DNA of 64,000 bases from Clostridium drakei. Its GTDB lineage: Bacteria > Bacillota > Clostridia > Clostridiales > Clostridiaceae. Shown piece by piece: positions 10,301 to 19,650 of this stretch; the first letter of the stretch is position 1, and the number at the start of each line of letters is the position of its first letter. The stretch covers positions 1 through 64,000 of the forward strand of contig NZ_JIBU02000023.1 of the NCBI RefSeq assembly GCF_000633595.2, given 5' to 3'. The notes beneath the pieces were generated by a model. The model saw only the letters and a list, made by a program, of their open reading frames with translations, made no database searches and had not been told where the DNA came from. The translations under genes and the position numbers were made by a program.

Positions 10301-11707
10301 AGGTTTCTTCGGATTTACAAAGCAGCTAAATTTATCTATTACCTTTCCATCTTTAATTTTCATAATTCCTATTTCAGTAATTTTTTCTATTACTGGAGAA
10401 AAGCCTGTAGTTTCCAAATCCAACACACAATATGTAGTATCAATATTCTGTCCCTTTATATTTGTTACAGATGGCTTTTTATCAGGCGCCAAATAAGCTT
10501 CCACTCCATATATAATCTTCATGTCTGGATTATCCCTTCCTAAAAGCTTATGTGCTTCTGGAAAAGCCTGCACTACTCCATGGTCTGTTATGGCAATGGA
10601 TTTCATCCCCCAGCTCATGGCCCTTTTAATCAAATCAGTGGCACTAGTCATAGCATCCATTTGACTCATTTGTGTATGCATATGGAGTTCTACTCTCTTT
10701 AACTCTGCATTATCCTTCCTCTTAACCTTTTTCATGCCTTCTGTTTCAATTATAGTATTAGCAATGAGTTCAACTTCTTGAGAAAACTTGCTGTAACCTG
10801 AATTTCCAGCAAGCCTAACACCTTTAGCTTTTTTTAGTCTAGATAATACTCCACCCTCTTCACCAGGTTTACAGAATACCTTGCAAGTCATAGAACTTGA
10901 ACCATCATACAAATCAAAAGAAATTAATGTTTTTCCACTTCTTAATTCCTTTGCTTCTATATTTGATATTTCACCTTCTATAGCTATTCTACCTTCATCA
11001 GGCGTGATGTCAGTAATTTTCACTATAGTTTCTTTAATATTAGGATTTCTACCTAATATCAAACATGAAGTTCCTTTTTTTGCAGCAACTTCTACTTTTA
11101 CTTCCTGTTTCTTTTCTACAACTTTCTTAGGTAATTTAGGGGTTTCTTCATTAGCTATTATGCTGTTATTAATTTCTTTATTAATAAACAACATTTCACT
11201 TGCACGTTTATCTTCTGCCATTTTTAACAATTCTTCACTGGTTAATTTATCAACGAAACTTATTTTGTAATCTGTACCATAGAGATTTTTTATTACTTTA
11301 TGAATCTTTTTATCGTAATCCATAGTTTTTAAAAAGCCTGCTACTGGAATTTTAAAATTAAAATTTATAGTATCCTCTGCAAATTCATATTCACTATTAT
11401 TCATCACTGCCTTTAAAGCAGGATATCTATTTGCAACAAAAAATACAATATTCTTTAATTCTTTCTCTATAGGCTTTTTATTGGTTCCCTCTGCATACTT
11501 CACAGCAATTCTAGAATCATTTAAAGCAAATCTTTGTCTTATAAACTTATTAAGGTGCTCAAATTCTTCTATTTCAATATATTTATCTGAACTAATTTTC
11601 ATATCCAGAGTTTTAGTTTTTTTGCTTAAAACTACAGATTCTACAATGGCAGTATTTATATTTCCCTCTAATCCACAATCACTAAAAATTTCATTTATTC
11701 TCTTCAT
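7358..11707 (-). CDS. polC: DNA polymerase III alpha subunit, PolC type
   Basis: The replicative Gram-positive polymerase with built-in proofreading. Visible domains in order: an OB-fold segment (about residues 220-310, EGEISNIEAKELRSGKTLI), a split PHP domain beginning ELHMHTQMSQMDA, an inserted DEDD 3'-5' exonuclease (VLDLETTGFSPV, about 410-570), the rest of PHP, a four-Cys zinc segment (CPNCKY and CPVCG), the polymerase active-site region EPDIDLNFSGEYQ, and C-terminal helices. From the ATG at 11707 the protein has 1449 residues, close to the usual size. This start is preferred because GGGGAGAAGG lies before it and a promoter (TATAAT at 11750-11755) overlaps the upstream in-frame ATG at 11779. 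Confidence 0.95.
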   Translation of the reverse strand: MKRINEIFSDCGLEGNINTAIVESVVLSKKTKTLDMKISSDKYIEIEEFEHLNKFIRQRFALNDSRIAVKYAEGTNKKPIEKELKNIVFFVANRYPALKAVMNNSEYEFAEDTINFNFKIPVAGFLKTMDYDKKIHKVIKNLYGTDYKISFVDKLTSEELLKMAEDKRASEMLFINKEINNSIIANEETPKLPKKVVEKKQEVKVEVAAKKGTSCLILGRNPNIKETIVKITDITPDEGRIAIEGEISNIEAKELRSGKTLISFDLYDGSSSMTCKVFCKPGEEGGVLSRLKKAKGVRLAGNSGYSKFSQEVELIANTIIETEGMKKVKRKDNAELKRVELHMHTQMSQMDAMTSATDLIKRAMSWGMKSIAITDHGVVQAFPEAHKLLGRDNPDMKIIYGVEAYLAPDKKPSVTNIKGQNIDTTYCVLDLETTGFSPVIEKITEIGIMKIKDGKVIDKFSCFVNPKKPIPPRVVEVTNITDDMVRDAETIDKVFPKMLDFIKDSVLVAHNAEFDIGFLKHNSRVLEYDFDFTYLDTLTLAQELFPDFKTYKLGRIAKNLGIKVEVAHRALDDVDTTVKIFNVMLEKLKERGAQTLQDVDVYGSDEAAKKEEYKKLKTYHAIILAKNYVGLKNLYKLVSYSHLDYFYKKPRILKSMYKKYSEGLILGSACSEGELYQSILLGKSDEQIEAIAKDYDYLEIQPLGNNDYLVRQEQVPNKEYLKKINKKIIALAEKLNKPVVATGDVHFMDPEDEIYRRILEAGQGFKDADNQAPLYLRTTEEMLQEFSYLGEEKAYEVVVINTNKIADMCEQISPISPEKCPPHIDGCEQTIKDIAYEKAHELYGDPLPEIVQTRLDKELESIIKNGFSVMYIIAQKLVWKSNDDGYLVGSRGSVGSSFVANMTGITEVNALPPHYRCPNCKYSDFSDYGVKNGFDLPDKVCPVCGEKLVKDGIDIPFETFLGFNGDKEPDIDLNFSGEYQAKAHKYTEVIFGKGTTFKAGTIGTIAEKTAFGYVKKYYDEKNVSVNKAEITRIAVGCTGIKRTTGQHPGGIIVVPKGREIFEFCPVQHPADDSNSDIITTHFDYHSIDQNLLKLDILGHDDPTVIRMLQDITGVNPHEIPMDDKETMSIFSSTEALGVTPEQINSKVGTFGIPEFGTKFVRGMLLDTMPKAFSDLICISGLSHGTDVWLGNAKDLIDQGVVTLSEAVCTRDDIMIYLIKKGLPNNTAFKIMELVRKGKALKDPAKWAEYEALMREHDVPEWYIDSCRKIKYMFPKAHAAAYVMMAFRIAWFKVHIPKAYYAAYFTIRAKSFDSEFMIFGKEKVREKMKEIEMMGNQATPKDKDMYDDLEIVLEMYERGFKFLPIDLYKSNATKFIVEEEGLRPPINSISGMGNVASESIYNAAKEEPFSSIDDVKKRSKIGNSAIELLKKFGCLKGLPQSNQMCFFDAI

Positions 11708-11749
11708 ACTTACTTTTAACCTTCTCCCCAAAATTTTTAGCATGCTATT

Positions 11750-11779
11750 ATTATATAAGATAAACTTATACTTTGTCAT
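11750..11779 (-). promoter_or_regulatory. Sigma-A type promoter of polC
   Basis: On the minus strand, ATGACA (11779-11774) and TATAAT (11755-11750) are separated by 18 bp. Transcription would begin about 35 bp before the preferred polC start codon. This argues against the more upstream in-frame ATG. Confidence 0.55.
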
Positions 11780-11922
11780 GTAATAAAAAAGGTGTTTAAT
11801 AGAATTGCTTTATAAAAAATTTATCTTTATCTTCTTTATTCAATTGCTATCATCCAATATCATATAAAAGTTAAATATAATTAATATTATTTATCTTCAC
11901 AAGTTATTCTATGTAAAACTTG

Positions 11923-12738
11923 CTATTCATTATTCAATATTTCCAATAGCTTTTTCTTCCTAAGTAAAAATACTACTGGTATTAAATATATGAGACAGCC
12001 AAATAATTTTATATAACCATAACTGTTTATTTCACTAGCAATTGAATTAGTTCCAAAAAATCCTGAACTTATAAGAGCGCTAAAATCGATAAAGGCATGA
12101 AGAATAGCAACTACCCATATATTTTTTGATCTTACATAGATAGCAGCAAGTAATGCTCCTAAAACTCCAGCTCCTATTGCTTGTATAAATGCACTTTTAA
12201 TCAATACACCAGAAAAAACATTGGTTATATGTGCAATTCCAAATATTGTACTAGATGAAATGATTGCAGCATAGATTCCTTTTGGTGTTCTCCCAAACTT
12301 ATCAATAAATAAATTTAATATTGTTCCTCTAAAAATAAATTCTTCAGACATCCCCACCCCAGCCATAGCAGCAATAAACATTAAAATTTGTGATAATGGA
12401 AGTAACTGACTAACATTTTTGTTGTGAATAATATCTATTACACTTGAAAAAACCGTCAATGAACCTATAAAAACTAAAAATCCACCTATAAAAAGTCCTC
12501 TCAGAATTCCTACACCTTTTTCTTTAAAGATATTTTTTTTTCCAACCAAACTAATAATAATTATGGATATAGTAACTCCAATAAACTCTACTATTAATTC
12601 TAATCCATATCCATGGGATTTCATTGAAAAACTGATTATCCATCCAATACCTTTAAGTACAGCCAAATAAATAACAGTTATCAATATACATAATATAAAT
12701 GTATGTTTCTCCTTTAGATAATCAATATTATTTTTCAT
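11923..12738 (-). CDS. CPBP-family intramembrane metalloprotease
   Basis: A 271-residue polytopic membrane protein with about eight hydrophobic segments. It carries the three CPBP (Abi/CAAX protease) motifs: EEFIFRG with Glu132, Glu133 and Arg137; a FGIAH motif with His170; and ILHAFIDF with His214 and Asp218. These residues form the predicted metal site within the membrane. Members process prenylated or bacteriocin-like peptides or have regulatory roles; the substrate here is unknown. The ribosome binding site is AGAGGTAAAGCAT. It appears to be a stand-alone gene, with no bacteriocin peptide visible beside it. Confidence 0.85.
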   Translation of the reverse strand: MKNNIDYLKEKHTFILCILITVIYLAVLKGIGWIISFSMKSHGYGLELIVEFIGVTISIIIISLVGKKNIFKEKGVGILRGLFIGGFLVFIGSLTVFSSVIDIIHNKNVSQLLPLSQILMFIAAMAGVGMSEEFIFRGTILNLFIDKFGRTPKGIYAAIISSSTIFGIAHITNVFSGVLIKSAFIQAIGAGVLGALLAAIYVRSKNIWVVAILHAFIDFSALISSGFFGTNSIASEINSYGYIKLFGCLIYLIPVVFLLRKKKLLEILNNE

Positions 12739-12940
12739 ATGCTTTACCTCTTAATATATCAAGCTTCAATTAAAACCACACTCTTTCACAATATAAATAC
12801 TATGTAAATTATACCATTTAGCTACACATATTTGAATAAAAATTTGTATAGTTAATTATTGGGGTGTGATCCAGGTTATCTAGAAAACAAATAACAGATT
12901 ACCAATTTTAACAAAGATTTTATACCCATGATTATTAAAT

Positions 12941-12969
12941 GGATAAGATATAACAAAGAGATCTTATCC
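12941..12969 (-). terminator. Terminator overlapping the end of the amidase gene
   Basis: GGATAAGAT and ATCTTATCC form a perfect 9-bp stem with an 11-nt loop. The stem includes the stop codon of the gene at 12964. The T-tract is poor, so it may be a weak terminator or 3'-end stabiliser. Confidence 0.5.
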
Positions 12970-14247
12970 ATTTATGTGTATAAGAAAAAATCTGATTTTA
13001 GCATCGCCCCAACCTAAATCCCAAGGTACATGATATCTGTCTGTAGTATGAGAATTTACTAATGGATAACCATGACTATCAAATCCTGTTATTATTGCAA
13101 AGTGATCTATATTCCCTCTACCTTTTTCATAAGCAACTAAATCTCCAAGCTGTAGTTTTCCAACTGCACCACTTGGAAGTCTTTCCGAAGATTTAGTTAA
13201 ATCTTTAAATGTACCAACACTAATTACACTTCCTCTTCCACTACCTATTAAATAATTTTTTAAACCATCTGCATTAGACCAAGCCCTACTTCCTGGAGTC
13301 CAAGAACCACGAATAGGCATACCTCCGCCTTCTTTATCCCCTAATACTTGTGATGCAAAATTACTACAATCTCCACCTATACCATTGTAATCACTATATT
13401 TTTTATTATATTTAAAATTATTACTACTTCCCCAAGCAGCACCACAATACTTATCAGCATAAGCAACAGCCTTCTCTCTATCATAAAATGGTCTGCTATA
13501 ACTTAATGTTTCATAACCATTATTGGGATTATGAATATTAGGGATCATTCTTAAAATGCTTTCAGCAACATTAGAATAACCACGTAGTGCATCTTCAAAA
13601 CAATCAGTGTACCAATCATTATAAATAACCCATTTATCATTTTTCTTAATCAAACTTGTTGTATGTCTTATTCCAACTCCAAAAGAATTAATTGGAGAAT
13701 TATCATCATTGTTGTAAACATAATCAAATTTATATGATTCTTGTAAAGCCATTTTTATTATATTGCCACGAGGATATATCTTCTTTATTCTCACTGAAGA
13801 TGCTACCTTACCAAATGTTATATTTCTTTCATTAGACCAGTCATTAAGATATTTAACACGTTTAATTTCATGCTCCAATGCCCATTTACCATATCTTTGT
13901 GAAGTATCAAAAAGTGATTTTAAGGATGATACATCCCCAGATACAAAAGCTGCTGAACGTTGATTATATATTCTTTCAACTTCAGATTTTAATTGGTTCT
14001 CATCAATATTTTCAATTAAATTTTGTTTTTTTAAGTCTGTCTTATTTTCTTTCTTGTTATCTGGTTCAATATTACTATACACAATTTTATTTTTTTCTAG
14101 ATTATTAACCTGTGTACTGCTTTTATTTAATCTACTTTCATTTGATTGTTCCACCTTAATATTCCTAATTTCACCCTTATAACCTAGAATAAAACTAATA
14201 ATTATAGCTAAAATGGAAAAAATTATATAATTAAGTTTTTTTATCAT
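12964..14247 (-). CDS. Membrane-anchored or exported protein with C-terminal amidase domain (Amidase_6 type)
   Basis: A 427-residue protein with an N-terminal hydrophobic segment (about residues 4-22, IIFSILAIIISFILGY) that acts as signal or anchor. A Lys/Asn-rich linker follows, then a DUF-type middle region (about 85-225) and a C-terminal putative amidase domain from about residue 245 (YDREKAVAYADKYC). The NlpC/P60-like core is visible: catalytic Cys in GGDCSNFASQVL and His in NIDHFAIITGFDSHG. Such proteins are thought to cut cell-wall peptides or act on cell-surface amides, outside the membrane. A Shine-Dalgarno-like GGAG lies rather far upstream. It is a single gene between terminator-like hairpins. 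Confidence 0.78.
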   Translation of the reverse strand: MIKKLNYIIFSILAIIISFILGYKGEIRNIKVEQSNESRLNKSSTQVNNLEKNKIVYSNIEPDNKKENKTDLKKQNLIENIDENQLKSEVERIYNQRSAAFVSGDVSSLKSLFDTSQRYGKWALEHEIKRVKYLNDWSNERNITFGKVASSVRIKKIYPRGNIIKMALQESYKFDYVYNNDDNSPINSFGVGIRHTTSLIKKNDKWVIYNDWYTDCFEDALRGYSNVAESILRMIPNIHNPNNGYETLSYSRPFYDREKAVAYADKYCGAAWGSSNNFKYNKKYSDYNGIGGDCSNFASQVLGDKEGGGMPIRGSWTPGSRAWSNADGLKNYLIGSGRGSVISVGTFKDLTKSSERLPSGAVGKLQLGDLVAYEKGRGNIDHFAIITGFDSHGYPLVNSHTTDRYHVPWDLGWGDAKIRFFLIHING

Positions 14248-14375
14248 TATTAACTAATCACACTCCTTTTTAACCTCTTGATATATAATTTTCCCTCCCA
14301 TGACTAAGAGTTATTCAATTTAACTTAAACTTTATATATATTAAAAGCTGGTAAATAAAGCATATGCAAATAAAA

Positions 14376-14401
14376 AAGCATTATCAAATTTGACAATGCT
14401 T
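14376..14401 (-). terminator. Terminator of the EamA-family gene
   Basis: On the minus strand AAGCATTGTCAAA pairs with TTTGATAATGCTT (one mismatch) and is followed by TTTTTA, a standard intrinsic terminator about 65 bp after the stop codon at 14467. Confidence 0.75.
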
Positions 14402-14466
14402 CTTGTAGTGCAAATATTCCTTTATGGATTTACAACTTTGAATAAATAATAATTATATTTTTTTAA

Positions 14467-15426
14467 CTATTGAAGCTTTACTACATTTTTACAAATACTA
14501 ACTTTTTCCCTATTAACCATCCATATACCTAAACATACCAATATCAGTGCAACAATATTTTTAATTTCAAAAATCGTTTCTCCCAAAAAAATGGCTGAGA
14601 GCACTGCTCCAAATATTGGAGTTAAAAAATTAAACATAGATACTGGACCTACCTTGTTGTATTTTAAAAGTAAGTTCCACAATGAAAATGCTACAGAAGA
14701 TAGTAATGCCAGATAAACAAGCAATAAGGAAGACTCCACTGTAAAATTATAAACTCTTCCTTTAAACAAAATACCAATAAGTGTAAGCATTAATCCTCCT
14801 ATAAAAAGGCTATAACCTGTTATTATAATTACATCCATACTTTTAGTAAGTTTTTTGCCATAAATAGAAGATGCAGAAAAGATAAAGGCTGCTATTATAA
14901 CAAATCCTTCTCCCTGAAAACTAAAAGAAAAATTTAATAAATCACTACTAAAATTTACTATCATAACTCCTATAAATCCTGCAGTACATCCAATTATTTT
15001 TTGCATATTCAATTTATCATCTACATATATGTAATGTGCTAAAATAACACTAAAAAACGTTACTGTAGAATTCATTATAGAGCTTTTAACACCAGTAGTA
15101 TTGGCGACTCCAATATAAAAAAATATATATTGTAATGTAGTTTGTGTAACCCCTAATAAAGATAGCTCCAATACGTTCTTCTTTGAAATATTAAATACTT
15201 TTTTTCCATACTTTTGAGCAATAATAAGTAATATTATACCAGCTATAGTAAACCTGTATCCTGCAAATACAAGTTCTGATGAAATATTAGATGAAGAAAT
15301 ATTAAACAGTTTATACCCTATTTTTATTGCAGGATAAGCGCTTCCCCATAATAAACAGCATATTGTTGCAATAATAGCAACAAATTTTGAGTTTGTAAAA
15401 ATATTTTTGTTCTTCAAAATTACCAA
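14467..15426 (-). CDS. EamA/DMT-family inner-membrane transporter
   Basis: A 319-residue protein with about ten transmembrane segments arranged as two EamA repeats. The first starts near residue 16 (AIIATICCLLWGSAYPAIKIG) and the second near 175 (GFVIIAAFIFSASSIYGK). The helix-end motif NFLTPIFGAVLSAIFLGE, near residue 265, is typical of drug/metabolite exporters of the RhaT/YdcZ type. The substrate cannot be inferred from sequence, and neighbours give no hint. It is transcribed away from the divergent formate dehydrogenase gene. Confidence 0.82.
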   Translation of the reverse strand: MVILKNKNIFTNSKFVAIIATICCLLWGSAYPAIKIGYKLFNISSSNISSELVFAGYRFTIAGIILLIIAQKYGKKVFNISKKNVLELSLLGVTQTTLQYIFFYIGVANTTGVKSSIMNSTVTFFSVILAHYIYVDDKLNMQKIIGCTAGFIGVMIVNFSSDLLNFSFSFQGEGFVIIAAFIFSASSIYGKKLTKSMDVIIITGYSLFIGGLMLTLIGILFKGRVYNFTVESSLLLVYLALLSSVAFSLWNLLLKYNKVGPVSMFNFLTPIFGAVLSAIFLGETIFEIKNIVALILVCLGIWMVNREKVSICKNVVKLQ

Positions 15427-15666
15427 GTCCCTTTCTTTATATAAGTCTTTTCAGCGAATATTATTTTTTCAATGTTAAAAGTTTTAATAACTAGTTTTTG
15501 TAATTCTTTATTCATTTTAATCAGCTTAACTTTTTCAATTATACTACAATATTAACATTCAATATTATCCCTTGCAAATGAATGGAATTTATATTACAAA
15601 CCTTTATATATTCTATTACAAATTCTTATAATGCAAAAACAAATCAATAACAATTTTTTATATTTT

Positions 15667-15725
15667 TTGAATTGTGTGTCATATGCATGTATATTTAAAG
15701 TAGATAAGTATATTTTTTCTTATCT
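15667..15725 (+). promoter_or_regulatory. Probable promoter and leader hairpin of the formate dehydrogenase gene
   Basis: TTGAAT (15667-15672), a 17-bp spacer and TATATT (15690-15695) make a moderate sigma-A promoter. Just downstream AGATAAG (15702-15708) and CTTATCT (15719-15725) can pair around a T-rich loop. This could be a leader hairpin or attenuator. The rest of the 328-bp gap (15427-15754) shows no gene. Confidence 0.4.
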
Positions 15726-15754
15726 AAAAATATTAAGATGTGGGGTATTAAGGT

Positions 15755-17911
15755 ATGGAAAAAAAAGTTTTGACTGTATGTCCTTACTGTGGTGCAGGCT
15801 GTAATTTGTACTTAGTAGTTGAAGAGGGAAAGATTAAAAGAGCAGAGCCTGCAAATGGCAGAACAAATGAAGGAGAGTTATGTTTAAAAGGATACTATGG
15901 ATGGGATTTTCTAAACGATCCTCAACTTTTAACTGCTCGTATAAGAAAACCAATGCTTAGAAAAAATGGCAAACTAGTAGAAGTTACATGGGATGAAGCC
16001 ATTAAATTTACAGCAGAAAAATTAACAAAAATAAAAAATAAGTATGGTGCAGATTCTATAATGGGTACTGGATGTTCTAGAGGTCCTGGAAATGAAACAA
16101 ACTATGTAATGCAAAAATTTATGCGTGCTGTAATAGGTACTAATAATGTGGACAACTGTGCTAGAGTTTGTCATGGACCTTCTGTAGCAGGACTAGCTAC
16201 AGTTCTTGGTAATGGTGCAATGTCAAACACTATTCCTGAAATTGAAAATGCAGATTTATTACTTATTTTTGGATACAATCCTGCTGAATCTCATCCTATA
16301 GTTGCTAGAAGGGTAGTTAAAGCAAAAGAAAAAGGTGCAAAAATTATAGTTGTAGACCCTAGAGTTACAGAGAGTGTAAGAATTTCAGATTTGTGGCTTC
16401 AACTAAAGGGTGGAACTAACATGGCTCTTGTAAACGGTTTTGCAAATGTACTTCTTAACGAAAACTTATATAATAAAGAATATGTTTCTAAATATACTGA
16501 AGGCTTTGAAGAATACAAGGCTATTGTAAATAAATATACTCCTGAATATGTAGAGAAAATAACAAATGTTTCTGTTGAAAATATTAAACAAGCAATGAGA
16601 ATGTATTCCAGTGCAAAAAATCCAATGATACTTTATGGTATGGGAGTATGTCAATTTGGTCAAGCTGTAGATGTAGTTAAGGGCTTAGCTGGTTTAGCTT
16701 TGTTAACAGGAAATTATGGAAGGCCTAGTGTTGGTATAGGACCTGTAAGAGGTCAAAATAATGTACAAGGTTCTTGCGATATGGGAGCTATTCCTAACTG
16801 CTTCCCTGGATATCAAAAGGTTACTGATAAAGCTGCTCGTGAAAAATTTGAAAAAGCCTGGAATGTAAAACTTTCTGATAAAGTTGGATATCACTTAACT
16901 GAAGTTCCTAGACTGGTTTTAAAAGAAAATAAACTAAAAGCCTACTATATAATGGGAGAAGATACTGTTCAAAGTGATCCAAATTCAAATGAGGTAAAAG
17001 ACGCTTTGGATAAATTAGAGCTTGTAATAGTTCAAGATATATTTATGAATAAAACAGTTTTACATGCTGATGTAGTACTTCCTGCCACTTCCTGGGGTGA
17101 ACATGAAGGTGTATACAGCTGCGCAGATAGAGGTTTCCAAATATTCCATAAGGCCATTGAACCAACTGGTGATGTTAAACCTGATTGGGAAATAATTTCT
17201 GAAATATCTACTGCCATGGGATATCCAATGCATTACAATAACACAAAAGAAATATGGGATGAAATGAGAAGTCTTTCTCCAAAATTTGCTGGTGCATCCT
17301 ATGAAAGAATGGAAAAACTAGGAGGAATAGTATGGCCTTGTCCTTCTGAAGATCACCCTGGAACTCCTGTACTTTATGAAAATAATATATTTAGCACACC
17401 AAGTGGAAAAGGCATTTTATTTGCTGCTAAATGGAGACCTACTGAAGAATCTCCTGATAATGAATATCCATTAAGCTTATGTACAGTTAGAGAAATAGGA
17501 CATTATTCTGTAAGGACAATGACTGGAAACTGTCGTACTCTGAAAATGCTAGAAGATGAACCTGGTAAAATTCAAATGAATCCTGAAGATGCTAAGAAAC
17601 TCAAAATCAAAGATGGAAATTTAGTAAAGGTTACTTCAAGAAGAGGTTCTGTAATGTCTAGAGCATTAGTTACAGATAGAGTTAGAAGTGGTGATACTTA
17701 TATGACTTATCAATGGTGGATTGGAGCTTGCAACGAACTTACTTGTGACAATTTAGATCCTATATCAAAAACTCCAGAATACAAATATTGTGCTATTAAA
17801 GTAGAACCTTTCCCTAATCAAAAATCAGCTGAAAAGGAACTAGTACAAAAATATGCTGAATTACGCAAAAAAATGGGAGTAACAAAAGATATTTACGAAG
17901 TAAATGCTTAA
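15755..17911 (+). CDS. fdhF: Formate dehydrogenase, molybdopterin/4Fe-4S catalytic subunit, cysteine form
   Basis: A 718-residue FdhF-like enzyme that oxidises formate, or reduces CO2, using a bis-MGD molybdenum or tungsten cofactor and one 4Fe-4S cluster. Cluster ligands Cys9, Cys12, Cys16 (CPYCGAGC) and Cys43 are present. The active-site loop reads NCARVCHGPS with Cys139 followed by His140. Many homologues have selenocysteine here; this gene uses TGT, so it is the Cys variant. The length matches the E. coli FDH-H type without an added ferredoxin domain. No hydrogenase, electron-transfer subunit or maturation gene is adjacent, so the redox partner is unknown. The ribosome binding site is weak (GGGGTATTAAGGT). 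Confidence 0.9.
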   Translation: MEKKVLTVCPYCGAGCNLYLVVEEGKIKRAEPANGRTNEGELCLKGYYGWDFLNDPQLLTARIRKPMLRKNGKLVEVTWDEAIKFTAEKLTKIKNKYGADSIMGTGCSRGPGNETNYVMQKFMRAVIGTNNVDNCARVCHGPSVAGLATVLGNGAMSNTIPEIENADLLLIFGYNPAESHPIVARRVVKAKEKGAKIIVVDPRVTESVRISDLWLQLKGGTNMALVNGFANVLLNENLYNKEYVSKYTEGFEEYKAIVNKYTPEYVEKITNVSVENIKQAMRMYSSAKNPMILYGMGVCQFGQAVDVVKGLAGLALLTGNYGRPSVGIGPVRGQNNVQGSCDMGAIPNCFPGYQKVTDKAAREKFEKAWNVKLSDKVGYHLTEVPRLVLKENKLKAYYIMGEDTVQSDPNSNEVKDALDKLELVIVQDIFMNKTVLHADVVLPATSWGEHEGVYSCADRGFQIFHKAIEPTGDVKPDWEIISEISTAMGYPMHYNNTKEIWDEMRSLSPKFAGASYERMEKLGGIVWPCPSEDHPGTPVLYENNIFSTPSGKGILFAAKWRPTEESPDNEYPLSLCTVREIGHYSVRTMTGNCRTLKMLEDEPGKIQMNPEDAKKLKIKDGNLVKVTSRRGSVMSRALVTDRVRSGDTYMTYQWWIGACNELTCDNLDPISKTPEYKYCAIKVEPFPNQKSAEKELVQKYAELRKKMGVTKDIYEVNA

Positions 17912-17984
17912 ATAATTTATATTTTTTTATTTAATACTATACTCCCTGAAAAATCACCATAAATATTTTATTTTTAAACGATGT

Positions 17985-18032
17985 AATATGAAAAATCGTT
18001 ATCTTATTATTAGTATAACGCTTTTTCATATT
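17985..18032. repeat. 18-bp inverted repeat downstream of fdhF
   Basis: AATATGAAAAATCGTTAT pairs with ATAACGCTTTTTCATATT (one mismatch) around a 12-nt loop. It lies 74 bp after the fdhF stop. No T-tract follows on the plus strand. It may act as a processing or stability hairpin ahead of the terminator at 18096. Confidence 0.55.
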
Positions 18033-18095
18033 ATTGTAAACAGTTAAAATTAAAATTGCTAAAGCTTTTTAACTTCAGCATAAATATATAAACAC

Positions 18096-18139
18096 AAAAA
18101 GCTATAAAACATAGGATTAACCTAATTTTATAGCTTTTT
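18096..18139. terminator. Bidirectional terminator between fdhF and the GT-C-like gene
   Basis: AAAAAGCTATAAAA (18096-18109) pairs perfectly with TTTTATAGCTTTTT (18126-18139), giving a T-tract in both directions between the two convergent genes. Confidence 0.85.
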
Positions 18140-18223
18140 AAATTGAAAATGAAACTCACATTATATAAGGTTTTATACTCTTGATTTTATAAACAGAGCA
18201 TTGAGGCCGCTATTTATTTTTTC

Positions 18224-19474
18224 CTATCTAAATTTTTTTATTATAGTTAAATTTGATAAAAAATAAATCATAATAAATATAACTGGAAATGCATAGCGCG
18301 GCTGTCCCTCAGTAATAAAATACATACAAGAAAACATATAAAAACAAATCAAATTGTAGACGCTGTATGAATTAACTTTTTCTTTATTAAACATGCTGCA
18401 AATTATCTTTTTACTATATATGATCATTACTATAATTGATATTGCAGCTACTAATATTGATATGATACTAGAATAAGCAGTCAAAATATTTTCCATAATT
18501 TTACTCATACCAGTTCCATTAAAACTATAAGTTATAGAATATCCAATAAGATATGTTTTATATAATCTTTTAAATCCAAGTTCTACAAACTGTATTGGAT
18601 GTTCCTTTATCCATTTCTTAGCCGCATCACTTAACATCCTGTTTCTTTGTGTCATATTAGCTTTTATATATTCTTTTTTATTTACAATTGAATCCTCAAC
18701 CTCACTTGCTGGCATCCATGCGCCATAATGATTTTGAGAATTATTATTTATGTATAGTACAATACCACTATTATTTGATACATATGTAAGCTGTCCTATT
18801 AACTTTGTATTTCTATATATCCATGGAGATATGACTAAGATACTAGTAACTAAAATTATTAATGAGTGTTTTACTACCTTTATAAATTTAAATTTTAAAA
18901 TTATCTCTATTACAAATATAGCAAAGAAAAATATCATAAAAAATGGCTTAATCATTGTATTTAGACCTGTTAAAGCTCCAATAATTATATATTTATGCTT
19001 AATATTTTTATGATATATTAAAGTTATTAGAAGCAATATAGTTGTAAACAATATTTCTGTTGCTAATATACTATTATAAAAAATGTTATCAGGAAAAAAA
19101 ACAAATAATGCATATACTAATCTTCTTTTACTTTCTTTTAACTCTACATTTTTTAAAATATTATATATAAGTATATAATTAAAAAATGTCAAAATTAAAT
19201 TAAATATCTTTGCAATTACCATACTACTTCCAAATATTTTATATATTCCTCCTAAGACAATGGAATATCCAATAGAAGTATATGTATCGCCCCAGGCACC
19301 TCCTGCTGCAATATTCCTTGCAACTTCATCATAATATGCAAAATCTGAAAATGGTTTTGTGTCTACTACAGCAACCCATATAATACAGATTAGAATGCCT
19401 AACATTGTTATTAATTTGTAATAACTTTTTCCCAAATATAATTTGTTTTTAATGATTTTATATATACTTCTCAT
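18224..19474 (-). CDS. Membrane protein resembling GT-C-fold glycosyltransferases (PMT_2/ArnT-like)
   Basis: A 416-residue multi-pass membrane protein with about ten hydrophobic helices. Between helices 1 and 2 there is a loop with acidic residues (SDFAYYDEVARNI, about residues 43-55), the place where GT-C glycosyltransferases keep their catalytic Asp. A FPDNIFYNSILATE loop follows, as in PMT_2/glycosyltransferase family 39 proteins. Such enzymes move a sugar from a polyprenyl-phosphate donor on the outer face of the membrane. Acceptor and sugar are unknown and no polyprenyl-glycosyltransferase gene is adjacent. The start has GGAGACATTACA upstream. Confidence 0.65.
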   Translation of the reverse strand: MRSIYKIIKNKLYLGKSYYKLITMLGILICIIWVAVVDTKPFSDFAYYDEVARNIAAGGAWGDTYTSIGYSIVLGGIYKIFGSSMVIAKIFNLILTFFNYILIYNILKNVELKESKRRLVYALFVFFPDNIFYNSILATEILFTTILLLITLIYHKNIKHKYIIIGALTGLNTMIKPFFMIFFFAIFVIEIILKFKFIKVVKHSLIILVTSILVISPWIYRNTKLIGQLTYVSNNSGIVLYINNNSQNHYGAWMPASEVEDSIVNKKEYIKANMTQRNRMLSDAAKKWIKEHPIQFVELGFKRLYKTYLIGYSITYSFNGTGMSKIMENILTAYSSIISILVAAISIIVMIIYSKKIICSMFNKEKVNSYSVYNLICFYMFSCMYFITEGQPRYAFPVIFIMIYFLSNLTIIKKFR

Positions 19475-19650
19475 TGTAATGTCTCCTTCATTTCAATTTT
19501 CAAGGTGATTTCACATTAATTTTAATTTGGCATCTCAATATGTTAAATTATGTAAATGCATTATTGACATCATTGCTATACGTTATATAATTAAATTATA
19601 TCAACTTATTAACAAAAGAGTAAAAATTATATATGGTAGGGGGGTAAATT

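Noticed and set aside
15755-17911. Selenocysteine formate dehydrogenase
   Set aside because: The active-site codon is TGT (Cys139); there is no in-frame TGA.
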